This document shows, piece after piece, positions 10,764 through 23,500 of a DNA stretch of 64,000 bases (position 1 is the first letter of the stretch; every line of letters starts with the position of its first letter). The notes beneath the pieces were generated by a model, which did no database searches, was not told where the DNA came from, and was given only the letters and a program-made list of their open reading frames with translations. The position numbers and the translations under genes were made by a program. Source of the stretch: Nematopogon swammerdamellus (lineage: Eukaryota; Arthropoda; Insecta; Lepidoptera; Adelidae); assembly GCA_946902875.1 (NCBI GenBank), contig OX336340.1, forward strand, positions 24,381,566 to 24,445,565, in the 5' to 3' direction.

Positions 10764-11092
10764 AGGTGCTTCGTTATTCATGTCAAATGTTTCGGGAGGG
10801 TTACATACACACTCAAATAAACACGTTACGCAAAAAAATATATATGTTTTTAGCATTACTTTTCGAGAAATGTAACAAAACATGTTTGCTACCTAAACAT
10901 TAACCTTTGTGTAACAGTAGGTAACTTGCATTGTACGGGGTCAATGACCGTACTATGTTCAAACGCATAACAGCTGTTTGTTGTAAGTAAGTCACAAGGT
11001 CACTATGATTGGTTTTTACAGCTACTTATTTGATTTTGTTTAAGTGCGTATGTAACGCTTCCAAAGTTATTGACATGAATAACGAAGCACCT
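10764..11092. mobile_element. TA-flanked MITE, copy 1 (AGGTGCTTCGTTA ends)
   Basis: The ends AGGTGCTTCGTTATTCATGT and its inverse lie between TA dinucleotides (10762-10763, 11093-11094). Subterminal CGGGAGGGTTACATACACAC is also inverted. TA duplication suggests a Tc1/mariner-type MITE. A second copy, in opposite orientation, is at 28289-28679. No coding content. Confidence 0.8.
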
Positions 11093-11789
11093 TACATATA
11101 AATTTATATATAACCGTTTAAGATACATGGTATGTATATAAAGTCGCATTCTCCTGAGTTTAGAAAGGTATCACGGGTGGCGCGGAGCGCGTGCTGAACG
11201 GCAGCAATACGGAAGAAGATAATAGATACGGAACCCTCTTGAGTGTGAAGAACGTTCGCACTTAACCAGCTTTTTACTCTGATTTATCGCCTAATGAAGG
11301 ACTCAGTTCGGTGTTTGTGTTGCGGGGACTCGTGGGGGCCGCTTTGATTAAAATGTAGCCTAATGGTAATTCAGCTTCGGTGTCGGAGCAACTATTTTAT
11401 CACATCGTGGAAAGTTTTCTCGTAAGCATACAGAGAGGGTAACGTCAGAATAGCTTCTTCTGAAGGCGCGTGTCGTGTTTATTGCCGACGCAACTCTGCC
11501 GCTTTCGTCTGTGACGTAAGCCGGCGACGTAGTTAGGGGCACATTTCCCTGAAATCTTTCCCTAGGGAAATCCCTTCTCTCGAAGTCTAGACATTTCGTA
11601 ACTCTGTGTGAGCTTAATTTTTTAATCTCACAATTTATCATACTTGTGCAGTGGCGAAGTAAGATGCTTAAGAGTCTGTAATACTTCACATTGCTTGTCA
11701 TGATCCTCTTGTTATATCAACAATACTGCAACAATTTAAAACTAGTGTTATATTTGAAAAGTTCAAACATATATAATAAATTACCTAGA
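11093..11789. other. Unassigned
   Basis: A 113-codon minus-strand frame at 11360-11701 has no recognisable domain and is not supported as a gene. Confidence 0.4.
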
Positions 11790-11930
11790 GAATTTGAGAG
11801 CCTCTCAAGGTGGTCGTCGAGGCTCTTCGCTGTCAACCCATGCCCAACTATGGACACAACTATCGTCGAGTCGACAGGACACATTTTGGTTACCTGGTGC
11901 TGCAGATCCTCAGACTTTAACATCTTCTCT
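11790..11930 (-). pseudogene. LINE C-terminal fragment (HEVTKMWP family), copy 1
   Basis: The minus strand reads LQHQVTKM, then DSTIVVSIVGHGLTAKSLDD and HLERLS. It matches the better copy at 22668-23036. The frame is short and degraded. Confidence 0.7.
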
Positions 11931-12122
11931 TATAGTAAGGCATCTCGGTACCTACAAGGTTGTTCTTATTCTTATAATATAATGTAATTATTTTATAGTA
12001 TTTGATCCAGTATCCACAAAATTAATGGTCATTTTAGGCGTTCTTAATATGGTTTGACCAGCACTTTAGTGAGAATATATATTGAGTTCGTATGTGTGTG
12101 TCCTTACGTTATTAGTAATATA

Positions 12123-12524
12123 CAACGTGTCCCAAAACTCAACGTCAAGGGGGAACCAGGGAACCAGTAGGCCAGTTTATGACTACCCAAGGAAAAATAA
12201 GAAAAATCATCGGAGTCATTTGTTTTTTATGATATGAGCATTTTTTTAAAAACGTTGAAAATTTAAATTTTTAGGTACTTACTACGATTACAAATTTGCA
12301 AATATAATTGTTAATTTTTTTTATTGGTAGCTTAAATAACTCTGCTATTGATCAGTATCCCAAATAAAACCGGAATGCCTGTAGTTTTACCAAAAAAAAA
12401 AATTCAGTTCAATTTTTTTCTAAAAAAATAAATGACTCACATTTTTTTTTCTTACTTTTCCCTGGCTAGTCATAAACGGCCTACTCCCTGGTTGCCGCTT
12501 AACGTTGAGTTTTGGGACAACCTG
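12123..12524. mobile_element. TA-flanked MITE with long terminal inverted repeats
   Basis: Both ends carry TGTCCCAAAACTCAACGT, a block like AACCAGGGA, TAGGCC and GTTTATGACTA, over about 80 bp in inverted orientation, with TA on each side (12121-12122 and 12525-12526). Tc1/mariner-type MITE by structure; interior is AT-rich and non-coding. Confidence 0.82.
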
Positions 12525-12847
12525 TATAAGTCGATGATACATACATACCTACCCACTACGTCAAAATTGTATGAGTATTCGAGCATCTCGTAATTTCAAC
12601 GTGTTCGTAGACCGCTTTGTCCGACGTCTTCAATCGATACAGCAGGGCCCGCAGAGCGGGCCACAATCACAGCCTACTCCCATATTGTGTGCGCCCGAGT
12701 GTAAACCTCCTCGGACCCGCCTCAACCTGACAAGACAGAGGGCGGGCGCGGGCGCGGGCGCCGCCCAAGCAATCTTCCTCTACTCCTCTAGCGGTGATCT
12801 GTCTTGAGGACCACTCCGAAATAGAATAGAATTAGTAAAATAAAGAC

Positions 12848-12973
12848 AATATTGTTTGTTGTTTATTGTATAATTTCATCCATAGGTAGGTAACCTACGC
12901 TTGGACATGTCGAAAATTCCGCCAGTTCTAAATTCAAATGCGAAGAAGAACTGACAAACCAACTTCGCCAAGT
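12848..12973 (+). repeat. Dispersed repeat (CCATAGGTAGGTAACCTACG), copy 1
   Basis: TAATTTCATCCATAGGTAGG, AACCTACGCTTGGA, CCGCCAGTTCTAAATTC and GAAGAAGAACTGACAAAC recur at 19672-19800. Class unknown; it may be the tail of the LINE seen at 20170. Confidence 0.7.
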
Positions 12974-13135
12974 CACACTTCGTGCCTTACTTGCTGCTTG
13001 ATAGTTCTCTTGACCGAATACTTTGCTAAATTGGATTGTCGGTGTTGTGCTGTAATTTACAAGAGTACGTGCAGCACAACACCGATTACTCTGCTTACCC
13101 CGATTGTCAGGTTACAGCGTGTGGTATGTGTATGT
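12974..13135 (-). repeat. SINE-like family A, 3' part
   Basis: GTGCCTTACTTGCTGCTTGATAG, GTGTTGTGCTGTAATTTACA and CAGCGTGTGGTATG are the inverse of the family A 5' and middle blocks, ending in a TATGTATATA tract. Confidence 0.75.
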
Positions 13136-14496
13136 ATATATTATATACGAGGTTTTCGAGTGAACAATGGAGCCAAAAGATGCCAAAAGTAAGACAAATT
13201 GAAGAAAAAGAAACGGCAAAATAGCTTAGTCATTCACATAAAGAAAATACATGGAACTTCACTCCAGAGCGTGCTAGGCTTGTCCCAATACGCATATTAT
13301 TATATTCAGACTCCTTTCAGAGCCAAACGACCCACTGAATTCATCTAATAAATACAATGAGATTCAGAAACATGGAGATACAAAATTTGTGACATACTTA
13401 ATTTGGTTGAGTAAATCCAACTTAAACAAAACCGACACTCGCTCGCACCATGTCGGGCGCCACTCGGCAGCCCGAGCAAATTTCAGGCGAGGCGGCGCGG
13501 CGGCGGCGGCAGAGCAAATTACGAACTTGAAACAAATAGGCGCATTACTTAATAAGAGCGGTAGGTACTCTCTAAACGGCTCGACCGGCAGGAAATATGG
13601 GATCTTAAAAAGCATTTTAACTATGTACGAAGGCGACACTTGCATTATTTTTAATTTACTTGGACGTATTTTGCTTCGGTGCGGGCGCCGAGTATTCCCT
13701 AACGGACTTTCTAAACCGCAATATATACTCTCTAATGCTACATTATGTAGTTGGCGCACAGGTGTGGCGCGACGGTGCGGGAGGCGGTGGCGCGCGGCGC
13801 TCCCTAAAAATGTGAATTTATGTCTTCATCCAGCGGCCGGCAATGATCGTAGTCTGAGGCCCTTAATACGGCAGGTTTCAGGCATCCTTGTTTAATATTT
13901 ATCACGGCGTAGGGAAGCGGCTGCTCGCAAGACGTTCTGAAGTGTCGAGTCGGCCCTCGAGGGCCGCGGAGGGGCCGCCTCCTGTAATGACACTCGACCG
14001 AATGTATACGCACCGAGCAGCCGAGCGAGCCGCCTTCTCCTTACGTCTTCCGAACATCGAATGCGTTCCTGCTGATTCTTACTCCTGTAAACTAGTTCAA
14101 ATGAGAGTAACTATTTGTAGTATGGCTTCTTGCATGATGTCATCGATTTCCTGTCTGTTAACTGAATCAGATATTCGTTTGTTCATATCGTTTATCCATA
14201 TGTTCTGCTGGCGTATAGGGGTAGATTGTAGGGTAGAGCGTATTAATTTTCATTTGATCTCATGATCGTGGTTTCGAGCAGCCTTGTGCTGATGTTTTTT
14301 TAAAGCATTGTTAGGGTATTAAAAATAGGTTATGGTTATTTTTTATAACCAAATAAAAAAGTTTGTCTGAAGTACTTTTTTTAAAACATTGTTATGGTTT
14401 TTTTTTGTTAGCACATGCATGTGAACAGATACTCGCCATTACTGCCCAACTAGGCAAAGCCTGTTCTAGGGCTAGCAGTATATATACATTTACATT
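13136..14496. other. Unassigned, partly GC-rich
   Basis: Frames of 131 and 168 codons overlap on opposite strands at 13364-13895 across a GCG-repeat stretch. Neither has a recognisable domain or clear splice context, and mutual overlap in GC-rich DNA is expected by chance. I leave both out as genes. Confidence 0.45.
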
Positions 14497-14950
14497 ATAC
14501 AATTATATACCTAATAATTACATCATAAAATTTTAAATAATCCTAATCAATGATTAATTACATCATGATTAATTAATAATTATTAATCATGATTAATTAC
14601 CTAATAATTACATCATAAAATTTTAAATAATCCTAATCAATGATTAATTACATCATGATTTTATATCCTTTATTTCACATATTGAAACTTTTACATTAAT
14701 TTTATATATATTATACAAAAAAGTAATAAAAATACACAAAATTAATATAAAAATTAAATACGGTAATACCGCCGGCGGCGGGAGACAAGCCTCCAATTAT
14801 TAATCATGATTAATTACCTAATAATTACATCATACAATTTTAAATAATCCCAATCAATGATTAATTACATCATAATTAATTATTAATTATTAATCATGAT
14901 TAATTACCTAATAATTACATCATACAATTTTAAATAATCCTATTCAATGA
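14497..14950. repeat. AT-rich tandem / satellite-like repeat
   Basis: The unit ATTACCTAATAATTACATCA, AATTTTAAATAATCCTAATC and AATGATTAATTACATCAT recurs four times, with TTAATCATGATTAATTA palindromes between units. One interval (14665-14795) holds an unrelated insertion. Confidence 0.8.
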
Positions 14951-16400
14951 AATACTGTCAATAAAAAACATAATATGTAATAAAGAACATATACACGATT
15001 AAAGATATTAAAAATAGGTTATGGTTATTTATCTTATGACGGCATAAGAAACTGTACATACATCTTTAAATTTACTAGCAGCCAAAGAGATATTTACAAA
15101 TGTCTGCAAGCAGTAAGAGTAAACTGTCAGGAGCCATACTACAAAGTGAAACTCGCGTTTAAACACTATTAGAAACGTCTTGAACGAACTTCACTCCGTT
15201 CGAAAGTACAAGCTTGAAGAGTAGCGGAGATAAGTATAAATATTTTCAAATTAGTACAAACGACGTAGCCGTCCAGCAGACACACATTACTTAAAGAATG
15301 CTCATGTATGCTCAAACTTCATAGCTCAAACCGAAACGAAGCATCCGGCGACCGGCGAAAATAAACAAAGGACCCCATCACCTATAAACTTGGCGAGTTA
15401 TTTTAAGCTACCCGCACAAACTCCTAAGCGTCAAACGTCTCAAACAAACTACCCTCGTTGCGCAGCAGAAATTCGCTCACTCCAAGTTCATATCCCGCCC
15501 GAGATAGACGTCGAACTTGTTTATATGCATATTAAGTGAATATAATGTGTTTGGAAGCCTGAACACCTGAGTTTCTTTGTAGCGGCGTCTTTCGAACTTG
15601 CGAGAACCCCGAGCTTCGCGCCCTCGCCCTTCGCTCGGCGTCCTCCTGAGAATATTGCCTTCTGAAGATAGTCATATTGCGAACCCCGTGTGCAGTTTCA
15701 GTACTCTTTACATGAGCTGTGAGAATTTAATAATATCCTGCGCTACACTTAATCGTAACTACTTTGTAGCATAACTTTTTAATTATATATTTAATTTATT
15801 TATCCACGATACTATAAAGTAAGGGGGGGGGGGGGGTGGACGTTCTTAAAAAGAATAACCCCCTGTATCTCTCCCCGTGCATGTCAGAGCTAAAAACGTT
15901 TTTACTGATTTCAGAAATGCTAAGTAAAAAGTACAGTCTCATAAAAATAGTATTATTTATTGACATTTTAAAATATACATTTTTAATGCTCTTTGCACAT
16001 TTCAGCAGTGATTATGCTTGCCAGGTGCCCGGGATTTCCGGGATTGTCCCGAGCTAGGCTCCAATATCCCGTGTCCCGGGCGAAGGGTAATTTTGTCCCA
16101 GAGAGTGCAATTTATCCCGGGAAGAGTCCTGATGCCGATGAAGTGCTCAAATTAGCAATTTCCTTCTTTCATTTTAGTATAGTGTAGCTTACTAAAGTTG
16201 TTCGCTTTAAAACAAGCGCTAAAAGTTCGCCGTAAAAAATATAGCAGAAAAATATTGATCTTTTCTTTCTCCATCATATTTATGAAGGACTGCAGTAGTA
16301 GATATGTCCCGGGGAGGCTAACATCAGATCTGGCAAACCTAGCTGTGATGGGGTATTTTTGAATACACAATAATTATGATAAACTGCATTTAATATTGAA
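14951..16400. other. Unassigned; G-run at 15823-15836
   Basis: No coding family or shared repeat was recognised. A CCCGGG-rich block lies at 16025-16130. Confidence 0.4.
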
Positions 16401-16564
16401 ATAAAGTATTTTCACGTACAGTACTTTATTTAATACAATATATTTATTATTAATTAAATTAAAATTATTAAATTAACTATAACTACCTATCAAATAAATT
16501 TTACCTACAAAAATAACTAATTAAAAAACTATAACTAAAAACTAACTTATAAATTATAAATTTC

Positions 16565-16670
16565 CTCAAGGAGCGTCGTCCCCGGGATGGTTCACAGGAT
16601 GGCGGCCGCGTTGCCCCTCTGTATCCCCAGAGTAACTCGTTGCCGGAGATACGATACTTTATTGTTATTC
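16565..16670 (-). pseudogene. Retroelement tail (IQRGNAAS family), minus strand
   Basis: The minus strand reads RVTLGIQRGNAAAIL, then a stop, which is the C-terminal end of the family seen at 5896-6335. It is followed downstream by an A/T-rich 3' region. Confidence 0.6.
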
Positions 16671-17037
16671 AAAAGTTTAAAGTACAGAGACGTAAAATAA
16701 CGTAAGATACTTAATTATAAAGTACGGTTGACAACACTAGGCGGGCGTGTCAAGACTAGATTTTGTTGTTATGTGACAAATTCCCCATATGATATCTGTC
16801 ACATAACGTTATACCTACCCAATACATTCAAACTACCTGCTAGACCAAATAACAAGAACAACTTTTTACCTAGGTAACGTAAGTCGCCATACTAGTGTGA
16901 CATAAGTTTGACACGGCTGTATGTACATTATAATAACAATGTTTCTGTATTTTCATATTTTAATTATAATTTTAACTTTAATTTTAATTTTAACGTATCG
17001 TAGAAGTTAAAATCCCCGCCCTTAGTCTTATTAAAAA

Positions 17038-17100
17038 ACTAGCTTTTGCCCGCGGCTTCGCTCGCGTGTAAATCGTATTTATAAAGAAGAAAGTAATTAA
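17038..17100 (+). repeat. CCCGCGGCTTCGCTCGCG repeat terminus
   Basis: CTAGCTTTTGCCCGCGGCTTCG then CTCGCGTGTAAATCGTATTT. This motif recurs, in both orientations, at 3552, 5645, 6745, 22463, 26870 and 28715. It marks the end of a dispersed lepidopteran repeat. Confidence 0.75.
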
Positions 17101-17109
17101 GCTCGCTAC

Positions 17110-17450
17110 CGTACCCTTATTTCGACGCACGGAACAATTAAATCAATACAATTAATTTAATTATGTTTGTATGAGAGCCACATCTTAGCGTAACCGGAAC
17201 TGAATTTTATCCTGAAGCCTATCCTGTGTCTCATATATCTAAATGTGCTTGTAGTTTCATCGAATTCGGATGATCGATTTAAGAATTATGGAGGAACATA
17301 CATACATACATACACACAGAAAAGATTTCTAAAAATCATAAATTTAGTCTTAGTATAATGCATATAGAGTCTACAAACTCAGTATCTCATAAAACAAAGT
17401 AAATTACTCCATCACCATCCCTTATAGATTTATTATTAGTATTGATCTGA
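17110..17450 (+). repeat. Dispersed repeat, copy 2, adjoining the heph exon a acceptor
   Basis: Direct copy of 405-680. It ends at TTATTATTAGTATTG, 60 bp before the exon at 17511. Confidence 0.7.
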
Positions 17451-17510
17451 CTGTTAAACGTCAAAGTTTCAACTCAGTATAGTAATCAGTTGTTTTTCTC
17501 TTATTTCCAG

Positions 17511-17569
17511 ATTCATTCCAAGCCTTAATCCAGTATCCAGACACATTATCGGCGCAGACGGCGAAAACG
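17511..17569 (+). CDS. heph: heph exon a: RNP1 of RRM2
   Basis: This 59-nt exon follows a good acceptor (tttttctcttatttccag) and ends at the donor gtaagt. It opens with the last two bases of a split codon, then encodes [26 protein letters not shown] is RNP1 of PTB RRM2 (FQALLQY in mammals), and the downstream text matches the helix-2 region. It is too short to stand out as an ORF and was recognised from family sequence. The next exon continues in phase 0 with ALDGQNIYN, exactly as in other PTB proteins, although it lies 39.9 kb downstream. The preceding exon, which should encode the start of RRM2, was not found in 1-17510. A dispersed repeat ends about 60 bp upstream of the acceptor. Confidence 0.9.
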
Positions 17570-20500
17570 GTAAGTCAGATTCGTTTGACACCAACAACCG
17601 ACCGGCCATTAACGTATGTCAGGGAATTCTCGCCGACGAAATACATTCGCCCATTACCGGAGAATTTTTGCCGGTCCAACTTTCTCCATTCGGTATTCAT
17701 TTATGTTGAAAGTTCTGCACGTAAGATGTGTCTATGTTTTATTTTAATTTCATTTCAGCCGGCAACTGAGTTAACTTCAATATTGTCCTCGTTCTTTCGC
17801 CCGTGCTCCTGTTGTCACTGTGACTAGCATGGATTTCCCCGCTGTTGTAACCGCACTCTGTCTCGCGGCCCGTGAATTTAACGTCTGTCTCCCGTCGCGA
17901 GTAGGTACATCTTTCGTTTGAATCCTTTTTGATGATTATAAAATCTATAAAAAATGCCCCTCACATAGGGTCGCATGTAAATTGAAATAATACATATATT
18001 TTTATTATTATATTATATTTTAATACATATTATATTATAAGAGGAATATAGACTTATATAGACGTAGGAACCGGATAGACTTATTGATTTTTAAACGCAA
18101 AATCTTCGAAAAATTAAAAACAAAATCGTGTGGATGATATGATACGTGATATGACAAACTGCTGGCAACATATAGATATGTATGTATAAAATGTTGATTT
18201 TCCAAATAAATAAAAATAAAAAATAAAATAAATATTAAATAGAAAATAAATCCATATATAAATTTTTACGCGCGTAATTTTACTTCACTCTTGGCAATAA
18301 AGGAACAATCAGATGCATTAAAATTAAATCTCTACGACGACGACGGCGTCGTCTGAAGCCCGTCGGCAACAGACCCGCATGTGTTCGCGGTGGGGGCATG
18401 TTGCGTACTCTCGACGCGCGCGACTCCGCGGTGGGGGCATGTTGCGTACTCTCGACCGACCCGCACCGGATAGTGCTCAGCACAAAGCGCGCGGCCGGAA
18501 GAGGCCTCCCCCGGCCCAATCCGCAGACTTTATGATCCTTGACATAAATCTCTAACCTCGCCATCAAATCTTTTCAGCCCGCGGCTTACGTGCGCAGACA
18601 CGAAATATTATGCTCTTAATGCCGCCGGTACAAGCGACACGACCGCCTCTGTCGCCGGCTCATATACAGGCTGATTTAAAAATGGATGTGCATTTGTAGA
18701 AACTTGTCACAGCACGGCTGCGATAACTGACGCAGTGCGCCGCAGCCGCCGGCCAGTGTAAAATTTTAATTAAGGCGCTTAGTAACGCCACATGTGGATT
18801 TTTGAAGAAGTAGCCCGTGATAACTAGACCAATCTAAAGGCTAAAAACTACTGCAAAATATAAAACAATTCTTTGTCTATCACACGTTTTTGGTTGTAAG
18901 ATTTATCATTTTCTAGACAAACTATACGGTAACCAAATGTATGATTTTTTCTTCCGCGTGAACTTTGAAGACTTGATCTCAGAAACTAAAGAGAATTTGA
19001 ATGGAATTTTGATAGAAAAATGGCGCCATTTGTTACGTTACATGATCGTTCACACGTTTTTCAAAGTTCTAATGCAATCGCAATTTATGAAAAAAAAAAC
19101 CTTATGAAACCTACTACGCGCTACGCCGCGCCGTTGGCGTTGCGTAGTAACGCCAACGGCGTAACGTAACGTAACGTAACGTAACGTAACGTAACAACAT
19201 CGTAACAAAATCTGATCACTAAAACTCACGGAATTATATGCTCCTCGTCGGCGTATGTGATGTTAGGACGTTTGCTTACGACGACGCAATTCTGACGTGA
19301 AATAAAAAACAAAATGGCTCCTGCTAGACGTCACTTCGAGCCCTTGTATCTCATTATTGAAGGATTATTTGCGCGTAGTCACAATTTTATTTGAGTTCGC
19401 CCCTTATGAATACGATGTAGCATATTTGTAAGAAAAATTGGTTTACCAAGGACAGGGACATGGGCGGGCGTATAATAACCCTCCTTTACTTGCGCAGTCG
19501 AGTAAAATGACAGTTCATTATAATCGTGACATGTGAGATAGTTAAAAGCTACTTTTCTACGTAACCTTTGAATCACTTTGAAAATCACTTTGTCATGAAT
19601 TGCTGCATTTGTCATAAATCAGCACATATGCGTGTTTAGATAGTGGCAAACATTTTTATATTGTTTATTGTATATTGTATAATTTCATCCATAGGTAGGT
19701 AACCTACGCTTGGATAATATCCACATATTATGTCGAAAAGTCCGCCAGTTCTAAATTCAATGCGAAGAAGAACTGACAAACAAACTTCGCAAGTCACAAT
19801 GTTTTGTTAGTACCTTATAAGTATTATATTATAGTAACTTACAAAAAATTAACCCATACTACCGCTCACAAGAGCATTAATATTTACAGCATAAACATGA
19901 ATACTTAAGAATCTGACCACACTGCCTATTTACATTACCTATATCTGGTGTATAGTGCCATCGTCAATTTGATACTTAAATATATCAAGTCAATTAAACA
20001 ACAATTAGTAAAGGTTTATTACAAAGAAATGTAAAAAGTCAAATTAAAAATCTAAAGATACAAAGTGTATCCAGTTTTCAAGTTATTTAGTGGGAAAAAC
20101 AGTAGTCAGATTCTCAGATAAAATTATGGTCAGCTAAAGCATCCTTAACAGTGTAATAACTCTTTTAAATTAACATTTCTTTAATTCTTCGTTTAAAATT
20201 TTATTATAAAATCTAACACTATTACAAATAAAGCTTTTTGAGGTTTTAGATAATCTATGTCTTATTAATTGTACATTATTCTTACACCGTGTATCATAGT
20301 TATGATTGTCGGAATTAAGAGAGGAATCATGAATATATTTTCTGGCATAGCATATGTTCTGGTAAACATAATATGCACTTGGTAAAGTCATGATTCCTAT
20401 CTCTCCGAATGCTGTCCTACAAGTATCTCTAGTTTTCATATTTAAGATGTACCGCAAGGCCCTCTTTTGTAATAAAAATATGTAATATAAAATATGTAAG

Positions 20501-23500
20501 CGGACGTAAAAAAAATTATTAAGTTTCTTGCCAGTTCTTCTTCGCTCTGATAATCGAACTGGCAAAATGCTAAATGTTAAAATATGATGAAGCCGATTGC
20601 AGTGTACTGCCTCCTAAGAATGATGAATAAAGAATAAAGAATATGAAAAATGTTAGGTAAACATACTTTTCAACCCACAGTACAACTAGGCTTTGTCGCA
20701 GTCGAGTAAAAAGTGAGCGAGAGTTAACCGCCCGTTTTAATAAATTAACAAACTCTACTCGCCTCAACAATGTCTAGTATTTGCTTTCGCATTATGAAAA
20801 TTTCAACTGAATCTCGGCGTTTGTTCGGGCTTGAGGGGTGTGGAGTGGAGTTTGGTGTGGGGCGAAGAGGGCGAGCGGCGGGGGTTTTAAGAGAGGGGGA
20901 GAGAGAGGAGAGGGGAGACGGTTAAAGGAGATGGATACCGTTGGGGAAGGGGGGGGGGGGGGGGGCGGCGAACACACTCATGCATTAGAGGGAGGTACCC
21001 ATTATTGGGACATAAAATCGCCAGCGGCCTGATTATGCTCATGTTTTTCGTGTTCAAGGGGGGGGGGGGGGGGGGCGAGAGGGGGCAACTTTTATAAGGA
21101 CAATTTTATTTGAAAGTACACAGAGAACAAATTATTTCTAAAAATTTATCACAAATACAACATATATTTTCCATAAGCGTAAACCATTCCTAAAAAACGT
21201 TGGAGCCAATTGGAGCAGGCCAGTCTCCACAAACAGCACCCGTTCACGAGCATCACACCAGGGCCAGCCATCGCCTCTCTCACCCATATTTGAGGGTGAG
21301 AGGCGACCCCGACCAAGTTTCACCGTAAGGAAATGTTTTATGTATGTCGGATGGCATAGCATACCATCCGTATCGTGTGGGGCCGGTACATGAAATGAAG
21401 TGAAGCACTGACATGGCACCTAGTTCACCCGGTGTTATGGGCTGACATCACGGATGTTACCGTGCATAATACTAAACTTCTAATACCGATTGCTGATGGC
21501 AAAAGTACAAAAAAAAACCTTACAGAGAACCGCCCTTTTTGGAGAAAAACAAAATGTCTCTGGAATTTTTGTAGTAGAAATCATTTTAAGTCCCCATACA
21601 TTTTACAGTAAACATTTCGATGAGCTAGATCCAGTGTGAAGCATTTTTTTTCTTTTAAGTTTTTTTTTTTGTTCTGCCTATAATTCCATAATATTTTAAT
21701 TAAATGAAATACTTTACTGTCCAACGAGAAGATACGAAAGGCGGACGTAAAATCCAAAGGCATTCCTACCAGTCATGCCTGGGATCGTGGGAAAGGTGCT
21801 TAGATGGGTTGATTTAAGTTAAGTTAGGTCGGATCACGAAATAATTAACTGATTTTTTTTTTTTACAAAAAATTACATTTAAATACATTTAGAAACTTTA
21901 GAAATCTTATCCAAAAATGGTATAGAGATATAAGGCTATTTCCGTGCCCATATTCACTTTGAAAAACTTACAATATGAAAATCTCCAAAATTAGGTACAT
22001 GCGACAAAAAACCTCGACACTTCACGGTAGTCACGATCTTCCGTAACTTAAATCTGACACAATACTCTCGATTTATTTGCCTTTGTCGAGGATTTGCGGA
22101 CTTGTTTTGTCAGTCTATTTATTTTCTACCCGGTAGGTTTTTTTTTTGCATTCTGACATTATCCTACTATGCTATTCTGTTTGTAGCATAGAACATTCGA
22201 GTTGTAGATTTTGTATCAATGCGAAAACCGTTCCATTTCAGTAGATCCTTTGTGACTGCAGCATATCAAAGGTGAGTATTTGTTAGACCGTATATCAAAA
22301 TATAGAGGGATGAATTTTAATGCTAAAAGCTTCTTTCTGAGAATCAGGTCGGGCTTCTTATTTAATAAACCTTTTGTTGATCCTAATGCGAATACAAAAG
22401 TATTGTACAATATTTGTCTGCAATAGGCAAATAATAAATACTAATAAAAAAATATATAATATAGCTGTGCCCGCGGCTCCGCCCGCTCTCATATTTCACT
22501 TCACTTCTAACCTCATAAGCCATTTAGCGTGATAGTAAGTAGCCTATAGTTGATGGGAAGAATCAAGCTATGCGTAGATTTTTTTTTTATTAAAATCGGT
22601 TCAGTGTTACTCGAGTTATAAGCGGACAGACAGACATACACTCAGACACTCATACAGAAAGCAGACGTTGGATTTTATTATAGGTAAGGATGATATCGCC
22701 GTGCCGCATGATGGTAACCTCGTCAGTAAGGAAGCAGAGAAGATGTTAAAGTATCTGGATCAGCAGCACGAGGTTACCAAAATGTGGCCCATCGTCTCGA
22801 CGATCGTTGTGCCCATAGTCGTTTCGACGCATGGGCTGATAGCGAAGAGCCTCGATGACCACCTTGAGAGGCTCTCGCTGAGTGGTTGGGTCAAGGGCCA
22901 GATCCAGAAGGCAGCCCTGCTTGACACTGCGCGTATAGTTGGAGGTTTCTCTCTTTGGGACCCGACCATCGGTAGCCTGGGCTCGCCCCGCCGCCCGCCG
23001 CGCCGGTGGTGGAAACTCCGTTTGTTTTTATATTAATTTTAGGTTTTAATTTTTTTTTTATTTAAAAAGTTTAGAAAAAGAAATTTGTAAATAAATGGAT
23101 GAGCTAATAATAAACAAATTTTCAGAATGCATTTCGTCTTGTCAAGATCATCCTGTTGATCTACATGACAGTTTGGAACTATGCATACAGGATCTACCAT
23201 GAGTTTTAATACCGACCACAGTTTTAGTGATTATCACTTCCATCATAAATAACACAATTTTTATTATTTGATTTAGGGATCCGTACTACATAAATACTTT
23301 ATGAATTAAATACTTTTTTACACCAATATTTGGTTATTGTTTTTATTATTTATATTATTTACATTAATTAATAAAAAAACTCATATTTTTTATTATAATT
23401 CGACAAATTTGTCGTCTTCAGATAAAATGGTTTATAAATTTAATATGTCAAATAATTAATGATAGATGGCGTTGTCATGGGTTTGAATTTTTCGAATGTA

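Larger units (their letters stand above)
1..17510 (+). other. heph: Presumed upstream heph intron (3' part)
   Basis: The first exon seen (17511) is internal and starts with a split codon, so the DNA before it is intronic unless an exon was missed. I looked for PTB RRM1 and the start of RRM2 and did not find them. The contents are repeats and unassigned AT-rich DNA. Confidence 0.6.

Noticed and set aside
13389..13895. Plus-strand frame of 168 codons, overlapped by a minus-strand frame of 131
   Set aside because: No domain, GCG-repeat composition and mutual overlap; both look like chance in GC-rich DNA.
1..17510. Upstream heph exons (RRM1, start of RRM2)
   Set aside because: I searched by eye for the expected text ending in ...TFTKN before a donor and found none; they are probably before the window.
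20792..21032. Proline-rich and glycine-rich frames on opposite strands
   Set aside because: Low-complexity translation of a G-rich stretch with G homopolymers.
22668..23036. Host protein gene of 122 codons
   Set aside because: The text is the C-terminal tail of a non-LTR retrotransposon, with a second degraded copy at 11790-11930.
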